Positions 43,934 through 53,818 of a stretch of DNA of 64,000 bases are shown one piece after another. Positions within the stretch are counted from its first letter, which is position 1. The number at the start of each line of letters is the position of its first letter. Below the pieces are notes generated by a model, which saw only the letters and a program-made list of their open reading frames with translations, made no database searches and was not told where the DNA came from. This DNA comes from Microbulbifer agarilyticus (GTDB taxonomy: Bacteria > Pseudomonadota > Gammaproteobacteria > Pseudomonadales > Cellvibrionaceae): contig NZ_JAIUZM010000004.1 of the NCBI RefSeq assembly GCF_020171345.1, forward strand, positions 186,001 to 250,000, in the 5' to 3' direction. Both the position numbers and the translations under genes were made by a program.

Positions 43934-44206
43934 ATGGCGACCAAGAAGCTGTGGTTGTTTGTGCTGTGGGGGCTGGTGATGGCATCCGCCCTGGGGGTGG
44001 TACACACAACGCATCAGAGTCGGGTTTTGACCGCCCAGCTGGAGCAGGCGCAGCGCCACCGGGATGAGCTGCGTTACGAGCAGGAGCGCTTGTTGCTGGA
44101 GCGCGGTGCCTGGTCTGCGTACAGCCGGATTGAGCAGGTCGCAAAAGAAAAGCTGGATATGCACGCGCCGGGTCCCTCCGAGCGGGTATTGGTTTCTAAG
44201 AATTAG
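43934..44206 (+). CDS. ftsL: Cell division protein FtsL
   Basis: A 90-residue bitopic protein: a short cytoplasmic end, one transmembrane helix (LWLFVLWGLVMASALGVVHTT, about 6-26), then a periplasmic leucine-zipper-like coiled coil (RVLTAQLEQAQRHRDELRYEQERLLLE) and the VAKEKLDMHAPGPSE terminus. FtsL forms the FtsQLB complex that switches on FtsWI. The start ATG follows the rsmH stop directly, so translation is probably coupled. An 87-bp gap precedes ftsI. Confidence 0.93.
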   Translation: MATKKLWLFVLWGLVMASALGVVHTTHQSRVLTAQLEQAQRHRDELRYEQERLLLERGAWSAYSRIEQVAKEKLDMHAPGPSERVLVSKN

Positions 44207-44293
44207 AAAGTTGGGAAGGTGTTTTGGCGCGGTGCCAAAGTAGTAAACCAAAACAACAGAAAAGAAAAATAGGGTCAGGGGAAGGTCGCCATT

Positions 44294-46063
44294 ATGGGTG
44301 CCGTGAAAAAGCAGCAACAACAGCCGGGTATTGCCCGCTGGCGCTTCGCGCTGGTGGCCGGTTTGCTGTGCCTGCTTGCCGCGGCCCTGGTGATCCATCT
44401 TGCTGAGCTACAGGTGCTGCCCGAGCAGGATAAGGGCTACCGGTTCCTGCAGGATCAGGGGCGCGCCCGCACCATTCGTACCGAAGAAATAGCCGCCTAT
44501 CGAGGCAGTATTCTGGATCGCAATGGCGAGTTGCTGGCGGTGAGTACACCGGTGCACACCATCTGGGCAAACCCTCAGCTGTTAAAAGAGGCAAGCGCTG
44601 ACCAGTTGCGTCTACTCGCATCGGCGCTCGGCACACCGCCGGCGCGTCTTGCGGAACGCCTGAACAAGTATCGCAACAAAGGGTTTATGTACCTGCGTCG
44701 CCATATGACACCAGAGGGTGCGCAGAAGGCGCTGGCTCTGGATCTAGCCGGGGTATACAGCAAGAAAGAGTATCGGCGCTTTTATCCAGCGGGCGAAGTG
44801 ACTGCCCAATTGCTGGGCTTTACTAATATCGACGACCTTGGCCAGGAAGGTCTTGAGCTCGCTTATGAGCAATCCCTGGCGGGTGAGCCAGGCAAGCGCC
44901 AGGTGATGAAGGATCTCAAGGGGCGCGTGGTGCGCGACCTGGCGGTTCAGCAGGAAGCGCGCCCGGGGCGCGACCTTCAGCTCACCATTGATATGCGCCT
45001 GCAATACCTCGCGTATCGGGAATTGAAAAAAGCCGTTGCGGAAAACGGTGCCGCGTCCGGTTACATGGTGATCCTCGACACCCAATCCGGTGACGTACTG
45101 GCGATGGCAAATCAGCCTTCTTTCAACCCCAACAATCGTGCCGGGGTTAAGGCTGCCGCAATGCGCAACCGCGCGCTGATCGATCAGTTTGAGCCCGGTT
45201 CGACGATTAAGCCGTTGACTGCACTGGCGGCACTGGAGACCGGTCGCTGGCAGCCAAATACGCGGATCAATACCAGCCCGGGATATATCCGTTTGCCAGG
45301 CAAAACATTGCTGGACCCGGTGAACTACGGCGAGATTGACTTGACCAAGGTGATCACCAAATCCAGCCAGGTGGGGATCACCAAAGTGGCGATGGATTTG
45401 GAACCTGAGACTTTGCGTGGACTATTTTACCGCTTGGGGCTGGGCGAAGCCGTTGGCAGCGGGTTCCCCGGAGAAGCCCCGGGAATACTGCCAACCAGGG
45501 ATCGATGGCACCCCATTGAGCTAGCAAACTTTGCGTTCGGCTACGGTTTAACAGTGAACGCGGTGCAATTGGCTCAGGCCTACAGTGTGGTCGCCAACGC
45601 CGGGCTTAAACGCCCGGTTTCGCTGATTTTGGAGCAGGGAAAAAAAGCTGCCACGAATGCCCAGGCAGAAAGTGTGGTTGATGCTGAGCTAGCGCGCCAG
45701 GTCGCCGCGATGCTGGAGACCGTAATCGGCCCCGAAGGCACCGGCAAGCACGCTTCTGTGGACGGTTATCGCGTAGCGGGGAAGACCGGTACCGTGCACA
45801 AGGTAGGGCGTGAAGGTTATGTCGACAATCGCTATCGCTCTGTGTTTGCCGGCTTCGTGCCTGTGGATAATCCGCGCCTCGCCGCGGTGGTCGTGATCGA
45901 CGATCCGACCAATACCAAATATTACGGTGGTGAAGTGGCGGCACCGGTTTTTGGCAAAGTTATGACTGGTGCCATGCGCTTGCTGCAGGTGCCACCTGAA
46001 CATATTCCGCCGGCTGATGAACAGCTGGCGAAGCAGCTGGACGAAAGAGGTACAGCATCGTGA
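44294..46063 (+). CDS. ftsI: Penicillin-binding protein 3, division transpeptidase
   Basis: A 589-residue septal peptidoglycan transpeptidase. One N-terminal anchor (about 17-37), a PBP dimer domain (about 65-215, with RGSILDRNGELLAVS and FYPAGEVTAQLLGFTN), and the transpeptidase domain with SxxK as S303-T-I-K306 (FEPGSTIKPLTAL), the SxN-like KSSQVGI region and KTGT near 495. Substrates are septal lipid II strands made by FtsW. It ends overlapping murE by four bases. It has a typical length for class B PBPs. Confidence 0.97.
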   Translation: MGAVKKQQQQPGIARWRFALVAGLLCLLAAALVIHLAELQVLPEQDKGYRFLQDQGRARTIRTEEIAAYRGSILDRNGELLAVSTPVHTIWANPQLLKEASADQLRLLASALGTPPARLAERLNKYRNKGFMYLRRHMTPEGAQKALALDLAGVYSKKEYRRFYPAGEVTAQLLGFTNIDDLGQEGLELAYEQSLAGEPGKRQVMKDLKGRVVRDLAVQQEARPGRDLQLTIDMRLQYLAYRELKKAVAENGAASGYMVILDTQSGDVLAMANQPSFNPNNRAGVKAAAMRNRALIDQFEPGSTIKPLTALAALETGRWQPNTRINTSPGYIRLPGKTLLDPVNYGEIDLTKVITKSSQVGITKVAMDLEPETLRGLFYRLGLGEAVGSGFPGEAPGILPTRDRWHPIELANFAFGYGLTVNAVQLAQAYSVVANAGLKRPVSLILEQGKKAATNAQAESVVDAELARQVAAMLETVIGPEGTGKHASVDGYRVAGKTGTVHKVGREGYVDNRYRSVFAGFVPVDNPRLAAVVVIDDPTNTKYYGGEVAAPVFGKVMTGAMRLLQVPPEHIPPADEQLAKQLDERGTAS

Positions 46064-47595
46064 CCCAGCGCAACCAAACGATTACAGATAACGCACGCCA
46101 AGTATCCCTGGCGACGCTGGTGCCCGGCTATGCCGGTATTCCAGATATTTCGGTGACTGGCGTCGCCCTGGATAGCCGACAAGTGAAGTCTGGCGACGTG
46201 TTTATGGCGCTTCGTGGCACCGTGGTGGATGGCCGTGAATATATAGAAAGTGCTATCGCTAATGGCGCTGCCGCGGTGCTCGCCGATGGTGAGACGCTCG
46301 ATAGCGTCGAGCGAAATGGCGTACAGGTCATTACCGTGCCCGGCCTGGCCGCGCGGGTGGGTGAGATTGCTGCGCGTTTTTATGGCAACCCAAGTGCAGA
46401 AATGTATCTGGTGGGTATTACCGGCACCAACGGAAAGTCCACTTGTGCGTATTTGACCGCACAACTACTGGCCGCCCACTTTGGCCGTGCCGCGGTTATG
46501 GGCACGATTGGTAACGGTGTGTGGAAAGATGGCGAAGTCCATTTGGAAGATACGGGTCTGACCACTCCCGATCCGGTGCGGTTGCAAAAAGATTATGCGG
46601 AATTTTATGCGCAGGGCGCACGCGCTGGCGCCATGGAGGTTTCTTCCCACTCCCTGGCGCAGGGGCGGGTCCACGGATTGGAATTTGATACCGCGGTATT
46701 TACCAATCTGACGCGTGATCACCTCGATTACCACGGCAATATGGCGGCCTACGGTGCGGCCAAAGAAAAGCTGTTTGGGTTGCCCAAGCTCAAGCGCGGG
46801 GTGATCAATATCGATGATCCGTTTGGTGCGCAAATGGTCGAGCGCTGCAAATTGCGCGGCTTGAGAGTAATTACCTACGGCTTGCAGTCGGGTGACCTGC
46901 AAATTCGCGACCTGAAGCGTCTGGATAGCGGCTTCTCAGTGCGCCTTATTACGCCCTGGGGGGAAGGGGAATTGAAGGCACCACTCATTGGGGACTTCAA
47001 TATTCACAATACGCTTGCCGTTGTCGCTGCCGCAGGTTCAGCAGGTATGCCCCTGACGGACATTCTCGCAGCCTTTGAAACTATTCGCCCGGTACCTGGT
47101 CGCATGGAGCGCGTTGTCTCTGGAGAAAGCGAGGACATCAGTGTCCTGGTGGACTATGCCCATACACCGGATGCGCTGCGCGCAGCGTTGGAAGCCGCTC
47201 GGCCCTATTGTCGTGGCAAATTGTGGTGTGTGTTTGGTTGCGGCGGTGATCGTGACACGGGTAAGCGCGCACCGATGGGCCGCATCGCGGTCGAGCTGTC
47301 CGATTGTCCTGTAGTGACGAGTGACAACCCGCGCGGCGAAGATCCGCAAAAAATTATCGACGATATTTTACAGGGTGTAGACGGTCAGAAGTGTGTGGTG
47401 AAAGCAGATCGCGCTGAAGCCATTGCTTTCGCGGTCGCCAATGCTGGCCCTGGCGATACCGTATTGATTGCGGGGAAAGGGCACGAAGACTACCAGTTGG
47501 TCGGCGACGAAAAACTGCATTTCTGTGATCGCGAACAGGCCGCCAGTGCGCTGCTTGAGAGGGCTGCCGGCCAGACTGCAGGAAGTGAATCATGA
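46060..47595 (+). CDS. murE: UDP-MurNAc-L-Ala-D-Glu:meso-diaminopimelate ligase
   Basis: A 511-residue Mur ligase. The ATP P-loop is TGTNGKST (121-128), with MEVSSHSLAQGRVHG in the middle domain. The C-terminal motif DNPRGEDP is the meso-diaminopimelate recognition signature, so the cell wall is mDAP type, matching Mpl at 533. The start is GTG, inside the last codons of ftsI (GTGA overlap), and its end overlaps murF by four bases, both signs of tight coupling. Confidence 0.97.
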   Translation: MTQRNQTITDNARQVSLATLVPGYAGIPDISVTGVALDSRQVKSGDVFMALRGTVVDGREYIESAIANGAAAVLADGETLDSVERNGVQVITVPGLAARVGEIAARFYGNPSAEMYLVGITGTNGKSTCAYLTAQLLAAHFGRAAVMGTIGNGVWKDGEVHLEDTGLTTPDPVRLQKDYAEFYAQGARAGAMEVSSHSLAQGRVHGLEFDTAVFTNLTRDHLDYHGNMAAYGAAKEKLFGLPKLKRGVINIDDPFGAQMVERCKLRGLRVITYGLQSGDLQIRDLKRLDSGFSVRLITPWGEGELKAPLIGDFNIHNTLAVVAAAGSAGMPLTDILAAFETIRPVPGRMERVVSGESEDISVLVDYAHTPDALRAALEAARPYCRGKLWCVFGCGGDRDTGKRAPMGRIAVELSDCPVVTSDNPRGEDPQKIIDDILQGVDGQKCVVKADRAEAIAFAVANAGPGDTVLIAGKGHEDYQLVGDEKLHFCDREQAASALLERAAGQTAGSES

Positions 47596-48962
47596 TTGCA
47601 CCGCTTACCCTCGAACAGTTGCAGCAGCGATTTGGCGGTGAGTTGGTGAACGGCTCGGTGCAATTTGATGCGGTGTGTACCGATACCCGCAAGCTTGACG
47701 CCGGCGCTCTGTTTGTCGCCCTGCGAGGGGAGACCTTTGACGCCCACGATTTTCTGGCCGACGTGGATGGCAAGGTGCTCGGGATCGTATCCGAGAAGCG
47801 CCTGGAAAACTCTTCTCTGCCGCAGTGGCTGGTAAAAGATACGAATGTTGCCCTGGGGCAGATTGGTCGCCTGTGTCGTGAGCAGTTCAGTGGGCCGGTC
47901 ATCGGAATCACTGGTTCTTGCGGCAAGACCACGGTGAAAGAGATGCTCGCGGGTATTTTTGGACAGCGCCACAACGTGTGTGTGACACAGGGAAACCTGA
48001 ATAACCATTTTGGCGTGCCGATGACCCTGTTTTCCCTGGCGCCCGAAAATGATGTGCTGATTGTGGAGATGGGCGCGAGCGGGCCGAATGAAATCGGCTA
48101 TTTGTGTGGCATTGCCAACCCAAAAATTACCGCAGTAAACAACGTCATGCCTGCGCATGTGGAAGGCTTTGGCTCGGTGGATGGTATTGCAACTGCTAAA
48201 GGGCAGATCTACACCAGCTTGGAGCCCGGTAGCGCGGCAGTGATCAACGCAGACGACAACTATGCGGATTACTGGCGTGGCGAAATGCCAGAAGGTGTGC
48301 GCACCCTGGAAGTGGGGTTTGGCCACCAGTGGGCGGTGCACCCGGACAACATCGAATTGGATTCTCGCGGTTGCCCCAAGTTTGATCTCGTCGTTGAGGG
48401 CGTTTCCCGTCCGGTGCAGCTGCAGGTGCTGGGGGAGCACAACGTACATAACGCGCTGGTTGCGTCGGGTATCGCCCACGCTGCGGGAATTCCGGTAGCC
48501 GAGATCGCAACCGGGCTTGGTATTTTCAGTGGCGTTGCCGGGCGTATGCAATCACTCACCGGGCGTAATGGCGCCACCGTGATTGACGATAGTTACAACG
48601 CCAACCCGGGGTCGGTGAGTGCCGCAATTGAAATGCTCGCCCAGCGCGACGGCAAAAAAATCCTGGTGCTCGGGGATATGGCGGAACTGGGTCCTGAGGC
48701 GGATAGCGCCCATCGCGATATGGGATTGCTCGCCCGCGAGCGCGGAATCGATCAGCTGTTTACTCTGGGCAGTTTGAGCGGTGCGGCCAGCGTGGCGTTT
48801 GCAGCTGGCCATCAACATGAACAACGTAATTTCTCCGAGCGCGAATCCCTGATTAAGGTGCTCGCGCCGGAGCTGGATGAAAACACCACTGTGCTGGTGA
48901 AAGGTTCCCGCAGTGCGCGCATGGAACTGATCGTGCAAGCGCTGGCTGACGGAAATCAATAA
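47592..48962 (+). CDS. murF: UDP-MurNAc-tripeptide:D-Ala-D-Ala ligase
   Basis: A 456-residue enzyme that adds the D-Ala-D-Ala dipeptide to UDP-MurNAc-tripeptide. Visible are the N-terminal VCTDTRKLDAGALFVALRGE, the P-loop GITGSCGKTTVKEML, EMGASGPNEIGYL, and the C-terminal VIDDSYNANPGSVSAAIEML. Length is as in E. coli (452). The ATG overlaps the murE stop. The ligase that makes D-Ala-D-Ala (Ddl) is not in the cluster. Confidence 0.97.
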   Translation: MIAPLTLEQLQQRFGGELVNGSVQFDAVCTDTRKLDAGALFVALRGETFDAHDFLADVDGKVLGIVSEKRLENSSLPQWLVKDTNVALGQIGRLCREQFSGPVIGITGSCGKTTVKEMLAGIFGQRHNVCVTQGNLNNHFGVPMTLFSLAPENDVLIVEMGASGPNEIGYLCGIANPKITAVNNVMPAHVEGFGSVDGIATAKGQIYTSLEPGSAAVINADDNYADYWRGEMPEGVRTLEVGFGHQWAVHPDNIELDSRGCPKFDLVVEGVSRPVQLQVLGEHNVHNALVASGIAHAAGIPVAEIATGLGIFSGVAGRMQSLTGRNGATVIDDSYNANPGSVSAAIEMLAQRDGKKILVLGDMAELGPEADSAHRDMGLLARERGIDQLFTLGSLSGAASVAFAAGHQHEQRNFSERESLIKVLAPELDENTTVLVKGSRSARMELIVQALADGNQ

Positions 48963-48974
48963 AAGGTTAACACC

Positions 48975-50060
48975 ATGCTGCTATGGCTGGCTGAATATTT
49001 ACAACAGTACGTTAAGGGTTTCTCGGTCTTTAACTACCTTACCGTGCGCGCCATTCTCGGTGCGTTGACAGCGCTGGGGATTTCGCTGTTGGTAGGTCCG
49101 CGGATGATTGCCTGGCTGGACCGCTTGCAGGTAGGGCAGGCGGTGCGCGATGACGGCCCACAGTCGCACCTGAGCAAGTCGGGCACCCCGACCATGGGCG
49201 GTACTCTGATCCTTGCGGCAATTTTTTCTGGCGCATTGTTGTGGTCCGATCTGAGCAACCGCCTTGTGTGGGTAACCCTGCTGGTGACCTTTGTATTTGG
49301 CGCGGTTGGTTTTGTGGACGACTACAAGAAAGTCGTCGAAAAGAATTCACGCGGTCTGATCGCGCGTTGGAAGTACCTCTGGCAGTCAGTGGCCGGCCTG
49401 GGTGCTGCCATTTACCTGTACATGAGCGCGACGACACCTGCGGAAACGCAATTGTTTGTGCCGTTTTTCAAAGATGTCGCGATTAACCTGGGGCCGGTGA
49501 TGTTTATCCTGCTCACCTATTTCGTGGTGGTGGGCTCCAGTAACGCGGTAAATCTTACCGATGGACTTGATGGCCTCGCGATTATGCCGTCGGTCATGGT
49601 GGGTGGTGCGCTGGGTCTGATTGCTTACCTGGTCGGCCATGTGGAATTCGCCAACTACCTGCATATCCCCTATATCGCCGGCGCGGGTGAATTGGCGGTG
49701 TTTTGTGCCGCGTTGGGTGGGGCCGGGTTGGGCTTTCTGTGGTTTAACACTTATCCCGCACAAGTATTTATGGGGGATGTGGGCGCATTGGCCCTGGGTG
49801 CCGCGCTTGGCATCATCGCGGTGATTACCCGTCACGAGATTGTGCTGTTCATCATGGGTGGCGTGTTTGTGATGGAAACGGTGTCGGTCATTCTGCAGGT
49901 CGCATCGTTCAAACTGACCGGTAAGCGAATTTTTCGCATGGCCCCGCTGCACCACCACTTTGAATTGAAAGGTTGGCCGGAGCCGCGCGTGATTGTGCGT
50001 TTTTGGATTATTACGGTGGTCTTGGTGCTGGCCGGTCTGGCCACGCTCAAGCTGCGTTGA
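48975..50060 (+). CDS. mraY: Phospho-MurNAc-pentapeptide translocase
   Basis: A 361-residue ten-helix enzyme that moves phospho-MurNAc-pentapeptide onto undecaprenyl phosphate, making lipid I. The catalytic motifs are in order: KSGTPTMGG, the Asp-Asp of [27 protein letters not shown], and the C-terminal [15 protein letters not shown]. It is the first membrane step of wall synthesis. A 12-bp gap follows murF and a 36-bp gap precedes murD. Confidence 0.97.
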   Translation: MLLWLAEYLQQYVKGFSVFNYLTVRAILGALTALGISLLVGPRMIAWLDRLQVGQAVRDDGPQSHLSKSGTPTMGGTLILAAIFSGALLWSDLSNRLVWVTLLVTFVFGAVGFVDDYKKVVEKNSRGLIARWKYLWQSVAGLGAAIYLYMSATTPAETQLFVPFFKDVAINLGPVMFILLTYFVVVGSSNAVNLTDGLDGLAIMPSVMVGGALGLIAYLVGHVEFANYLHIPYIAGAGELAVFCAALGGAGLGFLWFNTYPAQVFMGDVGALALGAALGIIAVITRHEIVLFIMGGVFVMETVSVILQVASFKLTGKRIFRMAPLHHHFELKGWPEPRVIVRFWIITVVLVLAGLATLKLR

Positions 50061-50096
50061 TTAGAGATCAGGGATAACTAGAAACATAAATCGACA

Positions 50097-51497
50097 ATGA
50101 ACCTTATCGCAACCTCAGAGAAAAAAGTGGTGATCGGATTGGGTGCTACCGGGCAATCGGTGGTGCGTTTTCTGCTGCGCCAGGGAATTTCTCCTGTTGT
50201 TGTTGATAGCCGCGAGACACCGCCGGCACTGGAACAGTTTCGTGTTGAGTATCCGGATGTGGCGGTCGAGTGCGGCCCTTTGAATCCGGACACCTTGCGC
50301 GCCGCCAGTGAAATTATTGTCAGCCCCGGCGTGGGCGTCGCGGAACCGGCGATTGCCGCAGCCATGGAAGAAGGTGTGCCGGTTGTCGGGGATATAGAAC
50401 TGTTCGCGCGCGAGTTAAATCGTCTTGAGGAAAGTCCAAAAGTCATTGCTATTACCGGCTCCAATGGCAAAAGCACAGTGACCACCCTTATGGGGGAGAT
50501 GGTCTCTGCGGCCGGGTTCAATGTCGAAGTGGGCGGCAATATCGGTGTGCCGGTCCTCGATCTGCTGGTGCAGTGCGAATCGAACATGCCGGATGTGTTT
50601 GTGTTGGAGTTGTCCAGTTTCCAGTTGGAAACCACTTACTCGCTGGCTCCGGATGTCGCGACCATCCTGAATATGAGCGCGGATCATATGGATCGCTATC
50701 CGAGTATGGCCGCCTACCACCAGGCGAAGCAGCGTGTATATCGCCATGCGCAGCAGCTAGTGATCAATCGCGCGGACCCGCTGACCCGCGGCCCGCTAGG
50801 TAAAGATCGGGTGGAGTGGAGCTTTGGGCTCGACCGTCCGGATCTGCGCCAGTTTGGGATAATTCGCGACGGTGCAGGCCAGTGGCTTGCGCAGGGTACC
50901 GAAAAATTATTGCGTACCGACGAAATGGCAATGGTGGGTAGTCACAACATTGCGAATGCGCTGGCAGCACTGGCGCTGGGCAATGCGGTAGGTATCGAAA
51001 TGCCCCCGATGTTACAGGTGCTTCGTCACTTTACCGGTCTGACCCATCGCTGCGAGCGAGTCGGTGATATGGACGGTGTTGTATTCGTAAATGACTCCAA
51101 AGGTACCAATGTTGGCGCTACCCGTGCCGCGTTGGACGGACTCGCGGATGGCGAACACAAAATTGTGCTGATTGCCGGTGGCGACGGTAAAGGTGCGGAT
51201 TTCTCGCCCCTTGGCGAAGCGGTAAGCGCGCTGCGTGGCTTGGTTACTATCGGCGTGGATGGTCCGAAGATCGCCCGTGTGTTTGCCAATGGCGTACCGC
51301 AGGTAGCAGCGAGTGATATGGCTGATGCAGTGACGAAAGCGCGTGCGATGGCGCAATCTGGCGATTTCGTACTGCTCTCTCCAGCCTGTGCCAGTTTTGA
51401 TATGTACCGCAATTTCGAAGCGCGCGGCGAAGATTTTCGTCGTGCGGTGGAAGAGCTTGTTTCCGGTGGTGGTGCGGGCAGGGAGGCGCTGCAATGA
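50097..51497 (+). CDS. murD: UDP-N-acetylmuramoylalanine--D-glutamate ligase
   Basis: A 466-residue Mur ligase. The Rossmann N-terminus VVIGLGATGQSVVRFLLRQG binds the uracil group; the P-loop is ITGSNGKSTVTTL, the middle domain has FVLELSSFQLETTYSL, and the C-terminal domain contains FVNDSKGTNVGATRAAL and LLSPACASFDMYRNFEARGEDFRRAV. It adds D-Glu to UDP-MurNAc-L-Ala. The C-terminus overlaps ftsW by four bases (ATGA). Confidence 0.97.
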   Translation: MNLIATSEKKVVIGLGATGQSVVRFLLRQGISPVVVDSRETPPALEQFRVEYPDVAVECGPLNPDTLRAASEIIVSPGVGVAEPAIAAAMEEGVPVVGDIELFARELNRLEESPKVIAITGSNGKSTVTTLMGEMVSAAGFNVEVGGNIGVPVLDLLVQCESNMPDVFVLELSSFQLETTYSLAPDVATILNMSADHMDRYPSMAAYHQAKQRVYRHAQQLVINRADPLTRGPLGKDRVEWSFGLDRPDLRQFGIIRDGAGQWLAQGTEKLLRTDEMAMVGSHNIANALAALALGNAVGIEMPPMLQVLRHFTGLTHRCERVGDMDGVVFVNDSKGTNVGATRAALDGLADGEHKIVLIAGGDGKGADFSPLGEAVSALRGLVTIGVDGPKIARVFANGVPQVAASDMADAVTKARAMAQSGDFVLLSPACASFDMYRNFEARGEDFRRAVEELVSGGGAGREALQ

Positions 51498-52720
51498 GCA
51501 AGTTGCCCCTGAATGCCGCAAACCAGCAAATAGATCCATATGCCTGGGTGCTGCCGTTTTGCGTGGTGGCGCTGGCGAGTATTGGCGTGGTGATGGTTGC
51601 CTCGGCATCGGTCGCATTTGCTGCGGACCTGTATAACGACCAGTGGTATTTCCTCAAACGCCATTTGGTGTTTCTGGCCGCGGGTGTCGTGGGTGCGTTG
51701 ATCCTGAGCCGGATCTCGCTCAACACCTGGTCGAACCTGTCGTGGACATTGTTGATATTTGCCGTGGCCATGCTAGTGGCGGTGCTTATCCCCGGAGTGG
51801 GGCGCGCGGTGAATGGCAGTATGCGCTGGATTGCGCTGGGGCCTATTACGGTACAGCCCGCGGAGGTTGCCAAGTTCTGTTGTCTGGTGTTTTTTGCCAG
51901 CTTCCTGACGCGGCGTCATGAAAAGCTGCGTCACTGGACCAGCTTTATGGTGCCGATCTCGGTGCTGGGTATTGTTGCTTTACTGCTGCTGCTGGAGCCT
52001 GATTTTGGTTCGGTGGTGGTGATCTCCGGGACCGCTCTGGCGATGGTGTTTCTTGCCGGCGCGCGCCTGCCGCACACCTTTATGTTGGTGGCGGTTGCCG
52101 CCTGCGGCCTGGTGATGATGGCGATTTTTAGTCCTTACCGCCTGCAGCGTTTGACAACCTTCTGGGATCCTTGGGCGGAACAGTACGCGGCGGGCTACCA
52201 GCTGACTCAGTCTCTGATTGCGTTCGGCCGAGGTGAATGGTTTGGCGTCGGTCTGGGTAACAGCGTGCAGAAACTGTTTTATCTGCCCGAGGCGCATACG
52301 GATTTTGTATTCGCGATTCTGGCGGAGGAGTGGGGCTTGGTTGGCGGCCTGCTGGTGATTGGTTTGTATGCGGCACTGACATGGTCGCTGTTGCGACTGG
52401 TGCGTAAAGCACTAGCCAAGCAGGCTTACTTTACTGCACTACTTACCTTCGGTATTGCAGTGCTGCTGGCAGGGCAGGCCTTTGTGAATATGGGCGTTGC
52501 CTCTGGCTTGTTGCCCACCAAGGGGCTGACCTTGCCATTTGTAAGTTCCGGTGGCTCCAGTCTGGTGGTGTGTTTTGCTCTGTTTGCCCTGGCTCTGCGG
52601 GCGCAAAAAGAATTGAACAGTGAAGAAGGCCAGGATCAGGGGCGCATTGAGAAAATCAGCCAGTTGCCGATTTTCAATCCACTGCAGCTGGGCGACAGAA
52701 AATCCGGGGAGGCGGCGTAA
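51494..52720 (+). CDS. ftsW: Septal peptidoglycan polymerase FtsW
   Basis: A 408-residue SEDS-family glycosyltransferase. About ten helices are visible. Conserved stretches include GRAVNGSMRWIALGPITVQPAEVAKF, LLLEPDFGSVVVI with the catalytic Asp, and WLGVG-like EWFGVGLGNSVQKLFYLPEAHTDFVFAILAEEWGL, and ASGLLPTKGLTLPFVSSGGSSL. It works with FtsI. Its TAA shares its last base with the murG ATG. The C-terminal tail is cytoplasmic and charged. Confidence 0.97.
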   Translation: MSKLPLNAANQQIDPYAWVLPFCVVALASIGVVMVASASVAFAADLYNDQWYFLKRHLVFLAAGVVGALILSRISLNTWSNLSWTLLIFAVAMLVAVLIPGVGRAVNGSMRWIALGPITVQPAEVAKFCCLVFFASFLTRRHEKLRHWTSFMVPISVLGIVALLLLLEPDFGSVVVISGTALAMVFLAGARLPHTFMLVAVAACGLVMMAIFSPYRLQRLTTFWDPWAEQYAAGYQLTQSLIAFGRGEWFGVGLGNSVQKLFYLPEAHTDFVFAILAEEWGLVGGLLVIGLYAALTWSLLRLVRKALAKQAYFTALLTFGIAVLLAGQAFVNMGVASGLLPTKGLTLPFVSSGGSSLVVCFALFALALRAQKELNSEEGQDQGRIEKISQLPIFNPLQLGDRKSGEAA

Positions 52721-53817
52721 TGGATACCTCAGTTACCGCCAAGCGCTTTGCCGGCAAGAAAATCTTGATGATGGCGGGTGGTACCGGTGGCCATGTGTTC
52801 CCGGCGCTGGCGGTGGCCAATGCACTGCGGGACCAGGGTGCATCCATCGAGTGGCTCGGCACCATGCGTGGTATCGAATCGCAATTAATTCCGGCGGCAG
52901 AGATTCCTTTGCACTTTATTACGGTGGAAGGGGTGCGCGGAAAGGGCAAGGCCGCACTTCTAAAAGCGCCTTTACAGATTAGCAAGGCGGTTTGGCAGGC
53001 GCGTAAAGTGGTTAGTGAAGTGAAGCCTGATGCCGTGTTGGGCTTTGGTGGTTTTGCCACCGGTCCCGGCGGTGTTGCCGCGCGCCTCGCTGGCGTGCCG
53101 CTGATCATCCATGAGCAAAATGCCGTGGCGGGAACCACCAACCGTTTATTGGCAAAAATTGCGCGCCGGGTGCTGGAGGCGTTTCCCAGCGGTTTGCCCA
53201 GGGCTGAGGAAGTTGGCAATCCAGTCAGGGTAGAAATATCCCAACTGCCGGCGCCGTCGTCACGTGTGGGTACGGTACAGCCCCCACGCCTGTTGGTGTT
53301 GGGCGGTAGCCTGGGGGCGGTTGCAATCAATGAGCTAGTGCCGAAGGCGCTGGCCAACATTGCCGAAGATAAACGTCCGCAGGTGGTGCATCAGGCGGGG
53401 CAGCGGCATTTGGATGTGGCGAAGGAAGCCTATGAACGCGCCGGAGTTTCCGCCAACGTGGTGCCGTTTATTGCCGATATGGCGGCCGCTTACGGTCAGG
53501 CGGACCTGGTGATTTGTCGCTCCGGTGCGTTGACCGTTTCCGAGATCGCCGCTGCGGGGTTGGGCGCGATCATGGTGCCGTTTCCATTTGCGATTGACGA
53601 TCACCAAACAAAGAACGGTGAATGGCTGGAGCAGGCGGGCGCCGCAAAAGTGATTCAGCAAGATGATCTTGATGCATCACAGCTGGCCCAATTACTGGAA
53701 GGCCTGTTCGCCGAACCGGAAAAATTATTGGCCATGGCCGAGGCTGCGCGCCGAGTGGCTAGGCCGGATGCGACCGACCGAGTGTTGGCCGTGTGCAGTG
53801 AAGAATTGAGGTGCTGA
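52720..53817 (+). CDS. murG: UDP-GlcNAc:lipid I GlcNAc transferase
   Basis: A 365-residue GT28 enzyme that makes lipid II on the inner face of the membrane. It shows [20 protein letters not shown], the second Gly-rich loop [41 protein letters not shown], and the nucleotide-binding [17 protein letters not shown]. The length equals the family's. It begins on the ftsW stop and ends one base before the murC start. Confidence 0.97.
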   Translation: MDTSVTAKRFAGKKILMMAGGTGGHVFPALAVANALRDQGASIEWLGTMRGIESQLIPAAEIPLHFITVEGVRGKGKAALLKAPLQISKAVWQARKVVSEVKPDAVLGFGGFATGPGGVAARLAGVPLIIHEQNAVAGTTNRLLAKIARRVLEAFPSGLPRAEEVGNPVRVEISQLPAPSSRVGTVQPPRLLVLGGSLGAVAINELVPKALANIAEDKRPQVVHQAGQRHLDVAKEAYERAGVSANVVPFIADMAAAYGQADLVICRSGALTVSEIAAAGLGAIMVPFPFAIDDHQTKNGEWLEQAGAAKVIQQDDLDASQLAQLLEGLFAEPEKLLAMAEAARRVARPDATDRVLAVCSEELRC

Positions 53818-53818
53818 T

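Noticed and set aside
47490-48551. A 353-codon open frame opposite murF
   Set aside because: Shadow frame; the murF reading is fully supported by motifs.
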